64,000 nt of DNA from Metaphire vulgaris (GCA_018105865.1 CM030836.1:3901491-3965490); one strand, 5' to 3'. Positions 9,664 through 21,096 are shown, numbered from the stretch's first letter. Numbers and translations are program-made. Notes: generated by a model from the letters alone, not told the origin.

Positions 9664-11100
9664 CTGATCTAATGATCTAATCTTAATCTAACCTGATCTA
9701 ATCTTAAACTTCTATAGCGCCACTTCATAATGCACAGGAGCAATAACCGATGGCACACCAAATCCAAATAATTAAAGATCCAGGTCAAATCCAGGGTATC
9801 CGGCCAGGCAAACGGGCGACAGTCTATGGTGGAGAGGCCATGTCAAAAAGATGAGTTTTTAATCTTTTTCTAAAAATTTGTAATGAATTTGCAATGCACA
9901 CATGTTGAGGCAATGAGTTCCAGAGTTTGGGGGCAGCCACTGAAAAGGCACGAGAACCAAGAACTGTCCGAGTATAAGACGGCTAGACACTAAGGCATTT
10001 GCCAAGAGCATTAATGCAGATTTATTTAGAAATTTCCTAATACGGTACAAATCACGAAGATGGTAGTGAGCTACTTTACAGATGCTATTTGTGTGATTTG
10101 TGAAAGAAAGTGTGGAATCAAAAATAACTCCCAGATCCCGTGCAGAAGTGCTTACAGGAATAGTAGAATCCCCAAGCTTAACAGAGTTGATAGAGTCAAA
10201 TTTCTTGAGCTGGGGCTTTGTGCCTAAAAGAAATTCAGTTTTAGCCGGATTTAAAAGCAATTTATTTGAATCCATCCAGGACTGAACATGAGAGAATACT
10301 TGAGAAATAGTTTCCAATGAAGCTTCTGCTGAAGACTTATCAAATGAAATAAGAATCTGAGTATCATCTGCATATAGGTGGTAATCTAGATGATGGTCTG
10401 ACAGCAATGAACCAAGAGGAGTCGTGTATAAAGTGAACAAGAGAGGACCAAGAACCGAGCACTGGAGGACCCCACAATTTAAATAGGCCGATGATGAAAA
10501 AGTACCATTTGTGCAGACAGACTGAGTGTGAGGGCTCAAGTAAGTAGTGAACCAATGCAGCGCTGAATCAGATACACCAAACCAAAGCTGCTGATCAAGA
10601 AGTATTAATGCAGTGACCTTGCTGCCTTCCATTGCATTTATGATGTGATCATGGACAGAGAGCAGAGCAGTTTCAGTAGAATGATGTTTGCGGTATGCTG
10701 ACTGAAAGTGAAGGAAAAGATCATCTGAAAACAGATGGGAATGAATTTGATTTGAAACCACTCTCTCTCAAATCTTTGACAGAAAGTTTAAGTTGGATAT
10801 AGGCCAGTAATTTGCTAAATCATTTGGGCAGAGGGATGATTTCTTTATAACAGGGTGGACCATAGCATTAGCAAAAGAAGATGGAAAGCAACCCCCTGTT
10901 AGTGACAGATTTATCAGTTTCAGAATAACTGGACCAAGGACATCAAAGCATTCTTTGAGTCTGTAATTTTGCAGTATATCAAGAGAACAATGAGTAGGCG
11001 GCGATGAAAAAATCAATTTGTGAAAATCAGAAAGAATGATATATTGAAAGGAACTAAACACAAGTGGCGGTGAGCCAGGAAGAGAGAACCCAGTTGAAGC
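9664..11100 (-). pseudogene. L2-like LINE, 5'-truncated, reverse transcriptase remnant
   Basis: Minus-strand reverse transcriptase pieces at 9,859-10,761 and 10,768-11,061, in different frames. Recognisable: NDLANYWPISNLNFLSK (usual NYRPVSNL damaged), LHFQSAYRKHHSTETALLSV, VLGPLLFTLYTTPLGSLL, YADDTQILIS (motif C) and LNPAKTEFLL. Motif A is damaged (LLDQQLWFGV, with a deletion). The 3' end carries TATAGCGCC and a terminal repeat of GATCTAAT-type units at 9,664-9,706. The C-terminal region has been lost beyond about residue 280 of the visible frame. Degraded copy. Confidence 0.8.
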
Positions 11101-11104
11101 AACA

Positions 11105-12425
11105 CTAGAAAATTTTCCCCGAATTCAGCAATTTTATCTGAAAAGATAATGATGCATTTATGGCATATTGTTCGGCTTGGGATATGGTATTAAACTGACA
11201 TCTTCTTTTATAATAATCTTTATTTCGTGACAAGCACAGCATCAAAATATTGTTAAAACACAACCAATAATAACACAAATCAACTAAAGAACAAAAACTC
11301 AATGCAATAAACTAAAAATAACTAAGAAACTAAGCACAAACTTTAAGCACAAACTTTACACAGTACAGCTTCTGCCCTCAGACAAGTTCTAGTAATGCAC
11401 TCAGCAAAGTACAGTGACTTCTTCTCATATTTATTAACGAATGATGCTTGTAAACATGTTAACAACAACATGCATACTTTCCAAACCCGCCAGAGCTCTA
11501 ATATAAATTATAATCCACATTATCTGCCTCCCATGTTTTAAAAATTTTACATACAACTACTTGAATCAGTCTATCAAGAGCATTAAGAGTACTTTTGTTT
11601 GGACATGTGGCTTCCATGCCATACAATACAATGGGTAGACAGTAGCTTTTTACCAGGTTAACACATATAAGTTCAGATGCAGCAGCTCTGCTGCGACTAT
11701 ACAAACAGTTAAATGTACGAAAAAATTTTAATTTAACTTCCGAAATAGATAACCTGAAATTCCTGCCCTTTTTCAGTGTCACTCCAAGATACCTAATTTC
11801 TTCTACAAATGGCAAGGCAACACCATCCAGGACCAAAACAGCACATGCGATATTACAACGTGTCTCAATCCTCATGACCATGGATTTCTTCACATTAAAT
11901 TTTAAATCCAATTCCACAAATTCATTGGTGCAAATATCAAGCATGTGTTGCATGCCAGATATAGAGTGTGACACCAATAAGATATCATCAGCATACAATA
12001 AACATCCAAGAAACATATCATTGATATAGCAGCAATATCCAGAATTTTGCAACTTTAAAATTACATCGTCAATATAAACAGCAAATAGCTAAGGCGAAAG
12101 AACCCCTCCTTGCCGTACCCCAGCCCCTACAGTGAAAGGTTCTGACAAGGCATTACCCCATCTAACCATGACAATACATTTGGCATACCAGTTAAGTAAA
12201 ACTTCAATAAAATGCCAAGGGGTTTGCCTTTGTATCAGCTTCAAAAACAGCCCATAGTGACTAATTTTATCAAAAGCTATCGAAATGTCAAGAGCAGAAA
12301 TGACAGCTGTGCATGAATTTCTATTGAGGTAACTTATTACCCCCAGCGTGTATAAGGCATCTGAACATCCTACCCCAGTTTTGAACCCGAACTGCAGGTC
12401 AGAGCTCACCAAAAAGTTCCCAATT
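11105..12425 (-). pseudogene. Second LINE, reverse transcriptase with one in-frame stop
   Basis: Minus-strand frame from 12,412 to 11,498 with a single TAG at about 12,089-12,091. Motif A is DISIAFDKISHYGLF, motif B is GVRQGGVLSP, and motif C reads LLYADDILLVSHS. The end resembles LPIVLYGMEATCPNKS, the thumb/C-terminal pattern of RTE-like and related elements rather than L2. 11,105-11,497 is 3' UTR-like, AT-rich sequence. The 5' end is cut at ~12,425 where an RTE-like element abuts. Clade is uncertain. Confidence 0.7.
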
Positions 12426-12800
12426 TATATTATCTATCCAGCTTTTAGCTTGTCTTCCTCTAATTCTGTTTCCCTCAATATGACAGTGCAGAGCACTCAA
12501 AGGCAGTCTTTCTTCTCCCATTTTTGTCACATGTCCAAACTACTGTCTATTGCCATGTCTTTCATATTCGTTCTTTCTCTGATTTTTTCATTCCTGATCT
12601 TAACTCTTCTTGTGATTACTAACAGTCTTCTTAAACATGCCATTTCGAAGGTAAGTATCTTTCTTTCATCTTCTTTCTCCATCTTCCAGCACTCAGATCC
12701 ATACATCAAGATCGACAATATCATTGTCTTGTATACCATAGTTTTTGTGTCTATGGCTAACACTGTTGACATCCAAATTTTATTGAATTTCCCAATTTCC
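12426..12800 (-). pseudogene. RTE-like C-terminal segment
   Basis: 12,527-12,772 reads STVLAIDTKTMVYKTMIL then LYGSECWKMEKEDERK, the usual region after the RT thumb. In another frame toward 12,430 come Q-F-G-H-V-T-K-M-G and I-R-G-R-Q-A-K-S-W-I-D-N-I, the FGHV and RGRP..RW.D.. pattern. One frameshift; the final residues are missing. Confidence 0.75.
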
Positions 12801-12806
12801 CAATTG

Positions 12807-13100
12807 ACGGTAAATGATCATAGATCACATCTCAGGTCCAGTCATCAGGGAAAACTCATCATTCCTCCGCCATCCAAGACTGTGATGATGGGGGGAAGGT
12901 CATTTACACGAGGCAATCCTATACTGTGGAATACTCTGCCGGAAAACATTACTAGCACAGACTCTGTTGGACTTTTTACCAAGAACCTAAAAACCCACTT
13001 ATTTGGATTGAGTTACCCGTAATTGTATGTGTGAAGCGCTCTTGTCGTGGGCTCTAGCTCTGCTACTGCACTTAATAAATTGGCCTGAATAAATAAATAA
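12807..13100 (+). mobile_element. L2-like 3' fragment inserted in RTE-like LINE
   Basis: The plus strand encodes the L2 C-terminal block (IPPPSKTVMMGGRSFTRGNP, then LWNTLPENI), stop at 13,020, then the L2 3' UTR (GAAGCGCTCTTGTCGTGGGC) and a TGAATAAATAAATAA tail. The RTE frame resumes on both sides (…GLAAAAI at 13,106 and GKFNKIW at 12,785), so the insertion limits are good to a few bases. Confidence 0.85.
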
Positions 13101-13105
13101 ATTGC

Positions 13106-13640
13106 CGCGGCTGCTAGTCCAATTCTTTTCTTTATATCTTTCTCGCAATTTCCATCTTGTGTTATTACCCCTCCAAGATATGAGAATTCCTTGACTTGCT
13201 CTAGTCTTTCATTGTTGAGTAAGATGTTACCTGTTTTCTCTGTTTTTCCTATTGTCATTACCTTAGTTTTTTCCATATTGATTATAAGTCCAAACCTTTT
13301 ACTGCTGTTGTTTATTTTATCTGTTAGTTCTTGCAGTCCATCTTCTGACTCTGCCATAAGGTCTATGTCATCTGCAAAACGTAAGTTATTTAGCAGTTTT
13401 CCGCTTATCCTCACTCCTGCATTACTGTCCTTTAGTGCTATTTGTATTATTGCTTCCAGCAGTAACATGAATAGATATGGCGACAAATTGCATCCCTGTC
13501 TGACCCCAACTAGTATGTTAAACCACTCCGTCAATTCACCGTCTATCTTCACAGCACTTTAACATTTGTTATATAAGTCTTCCAGCAATTGTACAAGATT
13601 TTCTGGTATTCCATAACTTCTTAATACCGTCCACAGACCC
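13106..13640 (-). pseudogene. RTE-like reverse transcriptase core
   Basis: The minus strand reads GVRQGCNLSPYLFMLLLEAI (motif B), LRFADDIDLMAES (motif C, FADD variant) and LINMEKTKVMTIG, then LEQVKEFSYLGGVIT. Upstream in the same block are W-T-V-L-R-S-Y-G-I-P-E-N-L-V and L-Y-N-K-C with a stop. The catalytic Asp pair is intact here; damage is modest. Confidence 0.85.
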
Positions 13641-13647
13641 TTTTGCC

Positions 13648-15233
13648 TTTGTATGACCCTTTCTGCCCGGAATAAGGCTTGAGAAGATAGTGAAGGAATT
13701 AGAGGAGGGGATGAATCAGAACTTGTTGTTTGACCATGGCATTCTTTTTAACCCGTTCCCGGGCAACACCGTCTTAAGACGGCGCCAAAAAATCATATTC
13801 AGACGGGTAAAGCTGTTTATAAACGTTGCTCACGGCGCCCCACATAAGGATGTGTGTACTCCGGACATTGAAGTTTTAAACCGCAAAAAAGCGACTATTC
13901 GATTTACTTACTAGCCATTCGATAGATGGCAGCACTTTCTTCGCTGTTGTTGACTATAATATAAGCCAGAAAACTTGCAGAAGATCGTCCAACTTGCCGT
14001 TGATTTTGCATTGAAATGCCTCGAAAAAGACTCAAGTCTGGAGTTTGCCAATTTTGGCCCGATCTTCAAAATTTTTGCATTATTCTGTTCCAATTACATC
14101 CCTTTACAATGTTCTCACTCACAGTTTGGGGGTTACCGCGGAAAATTTTTTGCTATTGGGCTTGGAACAAAATTTGACCAAAATGTTGGAGAGGGTCCTA
14201 TTTTGGGCTGTAGGGTGGACCCTACCCCCCAAAATTTTCTTTTTTGGCACGCATGGTTCGAAAGAGCAATAAAAATGCTAAACAACGGTGCAAATCGCAT
14301 CTTTCTAGCTTCTATACAGCCTGAAATATACGGAGTTGTTCGGTTTTCAGATTGAAAATCTGTTCGCAAAAATTGTCATTTCTTGAGCAATGAGTAATAT
14401 TGTTTGAAAAAGCATAACTGCTCCAAATTTTGTCCAATCTTCAAAATTTTTGCATTATTCTGTTCCAATTACACCCTTTACAATGTTCTCGCTCACAGTT
14501 TGAGGGGTTACCATGAAATTTTTTTTGCTATTGGGCTTGGAACAAAAATTTGACCAAAATGTTGGGGAGGGTCCTATTTTGGGCTGTAGGGTGGACCCTA
14601 CCCCCCACAATTTTCTTTTTTGGCACGCATGGTTCGAAAGAGCAATAAAAATGCTAAACAATGGTGCAAACCGCACCTTTATAGCTTCTATATAGCCTGA
14701 AATATAGTAAGTTTAAAACTTGTATGTTCACATTTTCACATGAACGCCTTTTCCCCAAATTAAATACCCCGATTGGGGACGACTTGAAAAAATTAAATCC
14801 CCCTGCAACGGGTTAATAGAAAAGTCTCCTATGAAGCATCGACTTAACTTGGTTTGTGTCCCTATTAACTAACAAAAGGGTCCATCCATATAATACATAT
14901 GCACGGAATATCTTTTGTCGTTGATACGCAGGCCGGTGATGACAGACTGCCGCAAACAGCTGCGTTCTAGCAAACGATCTCATCTCTACGTTCCTCCTCT
15001 GTCCAAGACCGTGAAGCTTGGAGAAAGATCCGTGACTCGGGACAATCCTCTCCTTTGGAAAGCACTTCCAGTTTCAGTGACCATGACAACCAACTTTAAG
15101 TCGTTCTTATCGAACCTTAAAACGCATTTATTTCGTATATCGTATGACTGCCTTTTGTAAAACGCTCTTGCCTTTGGCCTTGGCCATGCTATAGCGCTAC
15201 ATAAATTATCAAGTAGAATAGAATAGAATAGAA
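13648..15233 (+). mobile_element. Composite L2-like insertion with its own passengers
   Basis: Flanked by the 7 bp direct repeat TTTTGCC (13,641-13,647 and 15,234-15,240). Joining the flanks restores the RTE-like frame (…S-V-R-Q | K-G-L-W-T…). The left end encodes Y-D-P-F-C-P-E-Y, and the C-terminal block resumes at ~14,925 with R-R-P-V-M-T-D-C-R then VPPLSKTVKLGERSVTRDNP, stop, 3' UTR and a GAATA-repeat tail. Between them lie unidentified sequence (13,673-13,747; 14,817-14,924) and a TTAA element (13,752-14,812). Confidence 0.8.
13752..14812 (-). mobile_element. TTAA-target element copy 2 (1,061 bp)
   Basis: TTAA at 13,748-13,751 and 14,813-14,816. The left end starts CCCGTTCCCGGGC, the right end inverts to CCCGTTGCAGGGG. 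Palindromes CCGTCTTAAGACGG and GTTTATAAAC lie near the left end. Two direct ~350 bp units follow (14,040-14,345 and 14,430-14,710). Orientation is opposite to copy 1. Open frames inside are shadows of the repeated unit. Confidence 0.85.
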
Positions 15234-15240
15234 TTTTGCC

Positions 15241-16132
15241 GCACACTGTTTAAGGCTTGTTTATAATCTATAATAAAGTTGTCGTATAAAGTTCTTTTTT
15301 TCTCGCAGAAAAATTTCTCCGCTAGTTGTCTCACCACAAACAATTGGTCTATCGTCCCTCTGTTTGCTCTGAATCCAGCCTGTTCTTCTGCAACAATTTA
15401 TTCTACATACTTTTTGAGCTTCTTTTGTATAATTCCTGTGTATATCCCAGGTATACTCAGTAGACTCAGTTGCTGCATTTGGTTTTATAATTTTTCTTGT
15501 ATACCGGTATTATTATTGCCCTCCCCATTCTTCTGGGCATTTTCTTTCTGTGTATATTTTGTTATATAATGTATGTAGTATATTTATTGATGTCTCTCCT
15601 CTGGCCTTGATCATGTTGGCTGTTATATTGTCTGCTCCTGGCGCTTTATTTCTTTTTAGATTTTTTTATCTCTTTCTCTGCTTCTTCTTTCATGAAATTT
15701 TCCATCTCTTCTCCTTTTACTGTTTCTGGTAATTCTTCTAGTACTGTTTCGTCCACTGGGTTTTGCTTATTGTACAGGTCTGCAAAGTATTTTTTCCATC
15801 TGTTCATGACTTCATCCTTCCTTTTTAGGATATCTCCTTTCTTATCCTTGACATTCATTATTTTATTTGTGGTATGTCTACATAGTTAATCTATAGTTTG
15901 AAATATCATTCTTGGGTTGTGTCCTTTGTTGTGGTTTTCTGTTTCTTTGCATTTTTTTGTTATCCATGCTTCCTTGCAGTATTTTGATTTTTGTTTTATT
16001 TCCCTAGAAAGTCTGTTATATTTTATTCTGTTTTCTTCACTGTCAGGCTTTTTCATCTTTAGCTCTCTTCTCTTGTCACTCATATCAAATAATTCCTGTG
16101 TTAACCATGGTGCTTTCATTTTCCTTTTTAAT
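15241..16132 (-). pseudogene. RTE-like linker and RT N-terminal region
   Basis: The minus strand gives K-A-P-W-L-T-Q-E-L-F at 16,100, MNRWKKYFADLYNK at 15,800, the A-P-G-A-D region near 15,640, and EEQAGFRANRGTIDQLFVVR at ~15,380, then DNFIIDYKQAL (motif A region) at the 15,260 edge. This is the standard order in RTE-like proteins. Several frameshifts. Confidence 0.8.
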
Positions 16133-16189
16133 CAAGGCTCCTGGACTCGCCCTCATCACCAAGCTGGGAGTTAACACTTCTAAGATCGA

Positions 16190-16896
16190 CACCGGCCTTA
16201 CGCCGCCAACTTTCGAGCATCTTTGCTGCTGGGTTCGAAACGGGAATGCACCATTTATTTATCATCGAAACCATTTACCGACCTGGCTCTCAGAGTGTCA
16301 GCGATCTGTTTTTCGCCGAGTTTTCCTCCCTGTTGGAGTCACTGGCGACCTTTAACGGAGCGATTTGGGTCATTGGAGATACTAACATCCATCTCAATCG
16401 ACCTATCGACAGCCATAGTCAGAGGCTGGAAGAACTTATTAAGACACATAAACTGCGACAGTATGTAAATGAGCCAACCCATGACCAAGGAGGCTTGCTT
16501 GATGTCATGGTTGCGGCTGACGATGGAGCCACGACCGACGTCACTGTGGTTGAGTCCAGGTTATCAGATCATAACCTTATACACTGGACGATGCCTGTGG
16601 CCCACCCCCGACAGCCGAACACAAAGCTACATCAGAGGACCTGGAAGAACTTCAGCCTCAGTGCGTTCGTCGAGCGGTTGGAATGCTCACCGCTCTGCCA
16701 ACTGGTCGACCCAAGCAAGTCTGCCACCGAACTCGCTCTCTGCTTCACATCCATCATGATCATGATACTCGACAAGCTTGCGCTGGTGATCGAGGTCTCC
16801 ATTCGTCCTCGTCCCCATCGACCGTTCTACGATGCCGAGTGTCGACAGGCCCGTCGACGTGCCCGCCGGTTCAAGAGGGCCTACCGTGCTAAGTGA
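16190..16896 (+). pseudogene. L2-like endonuclease remnant
   Basis: Visible: FEHLCCWV, ETIYRPGSQSVSDLFFAEF, WVIGDTNIHLNRPID (GDTN motif), QYVNEPTHDQGGLLDVMVAA and SRLSDHNLIHW (SDH motif). The frame ends at a TGA at 16,894. The SETW part lies upstream of the truncation and is absent. One early frame change near 16,250. Confidence 0.8.
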
Positions 16897-16960
16897 GGAG
16901 CTACAGATGAGGATGAAGCAGTCTACATGGCAATCATCACTTAAGGCTAGCAGGTGACTT

Positions 16961-18362
16961 GTGCGAGAGAAGGGGAGTCAACACTGGCGGAGGGCCTTGG
17001 ATTCTTCGCACTCTGATACTAGGGGTATGTGGAAGCACCTTGACAGGCTGCTCGGTCAAAGTGGTAATCCCTCCAAGATCTCCCCTAATTTCTCAGCCGA
17101 GGATTATCATCAGTTCATTGATGATAAGGTCAACGGCATTAGGAGCAAGACTGCTAACGGCCCAGCTGACTTTAGGAAATATGGCGGCTATTCCTTCTCC
17201 GTGTTTGCGCCCCCACCGTATCTGAAGTCACGGCGTGCGTCGGGGCAGCTGCACCGGATAAACAGTGTCCGTTGGATTCCCTTCCGACGTGGCTGCTGAA
17301 AGAGGCCATCGATACATTGGCCCCGTTCATCACCACCCTTCTTTCAGCCTCACTTTCGAGCGCAGAGTTTCCATCACCGTGGAAACATGCCATCGTTCGC
17401 CCGCACCTGACACGCCCAGGTCTGGATCCATCAGATGTTTCTAACTTTCGTCCAGTCTCGAATTTGCCGTTCTTGTCCAAACTGCTGGAGCGTCTGGTGA
17501 ACAGGCAACTCGTGACTTACCTTATCAGGAACGGTCTACTGCTAAAACTTCAATCGGCCTACCATCAAGGCCACTCAACCGAGACGGCCTTGCTGAAAAC
17601 ACTTAATGACATCGTAGACTAGACGGCGAATGGTGAACTGTCACTCTTGTGTCTTCTTGACTTCTCAGCCGCTTTTGACACTGTAGACCATGCCAAGCTC
17701 TCTCGTCGCCTCGAACTTACTTTCAGGGTCATGGGTCCGGCCCTGGCGTGGCTGCAGGACTACCTGGCGGATCGCACGCAGCCAGTGTCCTGGGATGGTT
17801 CTGTGTCCGTCTCACGCTAGGTACTGAGCGGTGTGCCGCAGGGATCAGCCCTTGACCCTCTCCTGTTCATGCTCTACGTGGCGGATGTCGGGTGGATTAT
17901 CGAATCGTTCAGTTTGTCCTGGCACGCGTACGCTGATGATAGGCAGGTGTACTCCTCCTGCCGGCCCTCGGAGTCCGATCATATTTTAAGGTATCTTGAG
18001 GACAGCATACGCGAGATCGCGTGCTGGGCCGCTGTCAACCGGCTGGCCCTGAACCCTAAGAAGACCGAGATGATTTGTTTTAGTACTCCGAGGAGGAAAC
18101 CTTTGATCGCTCGCACCGAGCTTCACCTTGATGAAGCCGACATTCGACCATCAACAGAGGTGCGCCTGCTTGGAGTATTTTTTGATGAAACGCTGTCGTT
18201 CGCTGGCCATGTTGAAAATGTGACCCGTGCGTGCTTCCGGCAACTTCGAACGATCAGAGAGGTCTGTCGGTATATTTCGATGGCGATGGCCATACAACTG
18301 GTTCGCGCCTTCGTTGTATCACGGGTTGATTACTGCAACGGGTTACTTCTGGGCCTTCATTC
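16961..18362 (+). pseudogene. L2-like reverse transcriptase with stops
   Basis: 16,961-17,250 is the pre-RT linker. From 17,272 the frame reads VSNFRPVSNLPFLSKLLERL, QSAYHQGHSTETALLKT, then TAG at 17,620-17,622, [16 protein letters not shown] (motif A), a second TAG at 17,818-17,820, GVPQGSALDPLLFMLYV (motif B), YADDRQVYSS (motif C) and LALNPKKTEM. The two TAGs are in one frame, so damage here is point mutation rather than indel. Residues continue to GLLLGLH, where another element interrupts. Confidence 0.85.
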
Positions 18363-18631
18363 TTGTCCATCCCAGGACACATGTTCGTCGGCCGACAGGC
18401 CTACGCTCAAATGACACGAAACTACTAGATGCCCATTACACTCGGAGCAAAATGGGTGAAAGGTCTTTTAGGGCAATTGGACCGAATCTCTGGAACTCTC
18501 TCCCGTCAGAACTACGTGACGTTGCCATTTCTAGAACGGTGTTTCTAACTAGGCTCAAGACCTGGTTGTTTATGTAGCAGCGGCGCATTTGTTCTTTAAG
18601 TGCGCCTAGGAAATTAACTGTCATATCATAT
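18363..18631 (+). mobile_element. L2-like 3' fragment (family B), 269 bp
   Basis: Between two CATTC copies (18,358-18,362 and 18,632-18,636). It encodes SFRAIGPNLWNSLPSELRD and F-L-T-R-L-K-T-W-L-F, ends with GCAGCGGCGCATTTGTTC then AAGTGCGCCTA, and has a CATAT-repeat tail. The same 3' sequence recurs at 61,430-61,725, defining a second L2-like family. Removing it rejoins GLLLGL to P-D-H-Q-L-A-R-L-Q-S-I-L-N-A. Confidence 0.8.
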
Positions 18632-18636
18632 CATTC

Positions 18637-19079
18637 CCGACCATCAGCTCGCCAGGCTACAATCAATCCTCAACGCTGCAGCTCGGTTGATCTTCAGGGT
18701 GCGTTGGCGCGATCACGTGACCTCTCTACTTCGGGACAAACTGCATTGGCTACAGGTCCAAGAGCGTATCGTGTTCAAGTGCTGTTCGTTGATGTTCCGG
18801 GTTCTACACGATCCATTCTGCCCGGAATACCTCGCGACGCTCGTTCGAAGGCCGGTGTGGAGCGATCGATGGCTTCACCTTTGTTCCAGTAGGCGAATCC
18901 AACTGTACGTTCCACCTCCGTCGAAGACTGTCAAGTTCGGAGAACGTTCATTCTCGCACGGAAATCCCCTCCTCTGGAATTCCTTGCCAGACAGCGTGTC
19001 GTCCGCCACTTCCTTTGGAGAGTTTGCTAGCAAACTAAAGACGCATTTATTCAATATCTCGTTTCCATGTTCCTTGTAA
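18637..19079 (+). pseudogene. L2-like C-terminal segment
   Basis: Continuation after the insert: A-R-L-I-F-R-V-R-W-R-D-H-V-T, LLRDKLHWLQVQERIVFKC, DPFCPEYLATLVRRP, VPPPSKTVKFGERSFSHGNP, LWNSLPDSV and L-K-T-H-L-F-N-I, stop at 19,077. This is the best copy of the conserved C-terminal tail in the window. Confidence 0.85.
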
Positions 19080-19314
19080 AGCACCCTTGACTTTGGCCCT
19101 GCTATGTTATGGTGCTATATAAATTGTCATGAACAATAACAATATCCAATAGTTTCTTTTGCTGCTTCTGTGTATCCGTTCTTGATGTTTTTTCCATATG
19201 TCTTCTACTGTATCTGTTGCTTTGATGAGCTCTACTTTCTTTTCCAAGGCTGCTTGATAATCCTGTGCCTTGTTTATTTATTGGTATATTAGACATAACA
19301 TTTTTAATAATTAA

Positions 19315-21083
19315 CCCCTTAACCGAGTTCCCCGAGCCTAGCTCGTCCAACGTAATTTTTCTATATTTGGGATCCCCAAGCTAGGCTCGTCATGTAAGTT
19401 TAGAGGCATTTCGTGAAACACACGTGATGTATCACAAGACGTTTTATGCTGCAAATCGCTTTAGTATCCATCCATTTGCTAGATAGCACCTATTTTTCAT
19501 CTATATCGGATCCTTGAAAGAGAGAATATATATTATTTGGAGCAAGGGGTCAGACTAATAACTTCCAGAATTTTACTTTTTCGGGTTAGAATTGATCTAT
19601 CTTCACCAAATGTAGACCGATTTTCAAACTTTTTGATTAATTTTATTCCTCTAACATCCCCCTACAACTTTGCCGCTGACCAAAGTGGGATTACCGCTGA
19701 AAAATTTTAGCTACGGAGCTTAGAAAAAATTTTTCTGGAGGGGGTTTTATTTTAGGCCGTAGAGTGGACCCTGCCCCTAATTTTTTTTTGCACGGATGAT
19801 TAGAAAGAGGAATAAAAAAGCTAAACAATGGTGCATACCTCATCTTCTTAGCTCTTATATAGCCTGAGATATAGCAAATTTTAAAAAAAATATAGAAAAT
19901 TTTCAAACTTAAAAACTTTCCTGAAATTCACTGATAAGACTTAATGTTCAAACATAGGAGTTATTGGGTTAGAATTGATAGATCTTTACCAAATGTTGAC
20001 TGATTTTCAAAATTTTTGATTTATTTTGTTCCTCTGACATAACCCTACAACTTTGCCGCTGACCAAACTGGGGTTATCGCTGAAAAAGTTTAGCTACAGA
20101 GCTTAGAAAAAATTTTCAGGAGGGGATTTTATTTTAGGCCGTAGAGTGGACCCTACCCACAAATTTTTTTTGCACAGATGGTTAGAAAGAGAAATAAAAA
20201 AGCTAAACAATGGTGTTTACATCATGTTCTTAGCTCTTATATAACCGGAGATAAAGCAAATTTAAAAAGTTAGTTTTCATTTCTAAAGAACGTTTTTCAA
20301 AAAATTAAATCCCCAGTACGCTGACGGCGTCTGAAAATTTAATCCCCGGTTAACCTGTTGAACGGGGATTAAATTCTTAGACGCCGTCACCGTACCGGGG
20401 AATTATTTTTTGGAAAAAGCGTTCATATGAACTGTGAACATATACGTTTTTTATTGAATTTGCGATAAAAAATTTTCAAAGCTCCGTAACAAATGTTTTT
20501 CTGTGGTAACCCCAATCGGGTGAGCGGGAAAGTTGTAGGGGGTAATCAGTGGAACAAAATAAACCAATAAGTTTGAAAATTGGTCAACAATTGGTCGAAA
20601 TGAGAAAGTATTGGCTACGAATTTTTAGAAAATGCTGTATTTTTTGAATTTGCGATATCTCAGACTATATAAGAGCTAAGAAGATGAGGTATACATCATT
20701 GATTAGCTTTTTTATTCGTCTTACTCGTCATCTGCGCAAAAGAAAAAAATTGAGGGTAGGGTCCACTTTACGGCCTAAAAAGCACCCGCTCCCCCCAAAA
20801 AATTTCAAAGCCCCATAGCAAAGAATTTTCAACGGTAACCTCGCTTTTGTCAGCGGCAAAGTTGTAAAGGGATATCAGAGGAACAAAACAAACCAAAATG
20901 TTTGAAAATCGGTCCACATTTGGTAAAGATAGATCAAATCTAACCCGTTCTATAGCGAAAAATGTATGTTATATCGCTGGCGTTGACGAAACACTACGGA
21001 ACTTCATGACTCAGGGATCCCATATAACGGCAGATAACGTTGGACGAGCGTTACTCGGGAATCCCAGAGAACGGGTTAAGGGG
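19315..21083. mobile_element. TTAA-target element copy 3, inverted-repeat form (1,769 bp)
   Basis: TTAA at 19,311-19,314 and 21,084-21,087. Both ends begin CCCCTTAACC, and both contain CTCGTCCAACGT near the terminus. Two direct ~400 bp units (19,550-19,880; 19,965-20,240) lie left of a central palindrome, and further units lie in inverse orientation on the right (20,440-20,930). Units share the core of the other TTAA elements (…TAGAGTGGACCCT…). Looks like two elements joined head to head. No transposase seen. Confidence 0.75.
20308..20400. repeat. Central near-perfect palindrome of copy 3
   Basis: Arms of about 40 bases (…GACGGCGTCT…AATTTAATCCCC and inverse GGGGATTAAATT…AGACGCCGTC) separated by ~16 bases containing GGTTAACC. 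It could extrude a cruciform, and marks the junction between inversely arranged halves. Confidence 0.85.
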
Positions 21084-21093
21084 TTAAAGAAAT

Positions 21094-21096
<3 letters not shown>

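Larger units (their letters stand above)
16133..19140 (+). mobile_element. L2-like LINE, 5'-truncated, 3 kb
   Basis: Plus-strand element starting inside the endonuclease and running to a complete 3' UTR (GCACCCTTGACTTTGGCCC, GTGCTATATAAATTGTCATG) with an AACAAT tail at 19,128-19,145. It interrupts the RTE-like LINE and is itself interrupted by a 269 bp L2 fragment. Related to but distinct from the 1,752-5,127 copy. Confidence 0.85.
12426..19312 (-). mobile_element. RTE-like LINE split by three L2 insertions
   Basis: A single minus-strand LINE can be followed through four separated blocks: 19,141-19,312, 15,241-16,132, 13,106-13,640 and 12,426-12,800. Protein order across the blocks is collinear: linker, reverse transcriptase, then C-terminal GRP-type tail. 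The intervening plus-strand L2 pieces (16,133-19,140; 13,648-15,233; 12,807-13,100) are later insertions. The C-terminus (…YGSECWKMEKEDERKI…) is of the type found in RTE-like elements. The upstream end stops at the TTAA of the next element. Confidence 0.8.

Noticed and set aside
13975..14695. Conserved open frames in the TTAA elements
   Set aside because: The same segment is open in different frames and strands between copies and interrupted in others; it follows the non-coding repeat unit.
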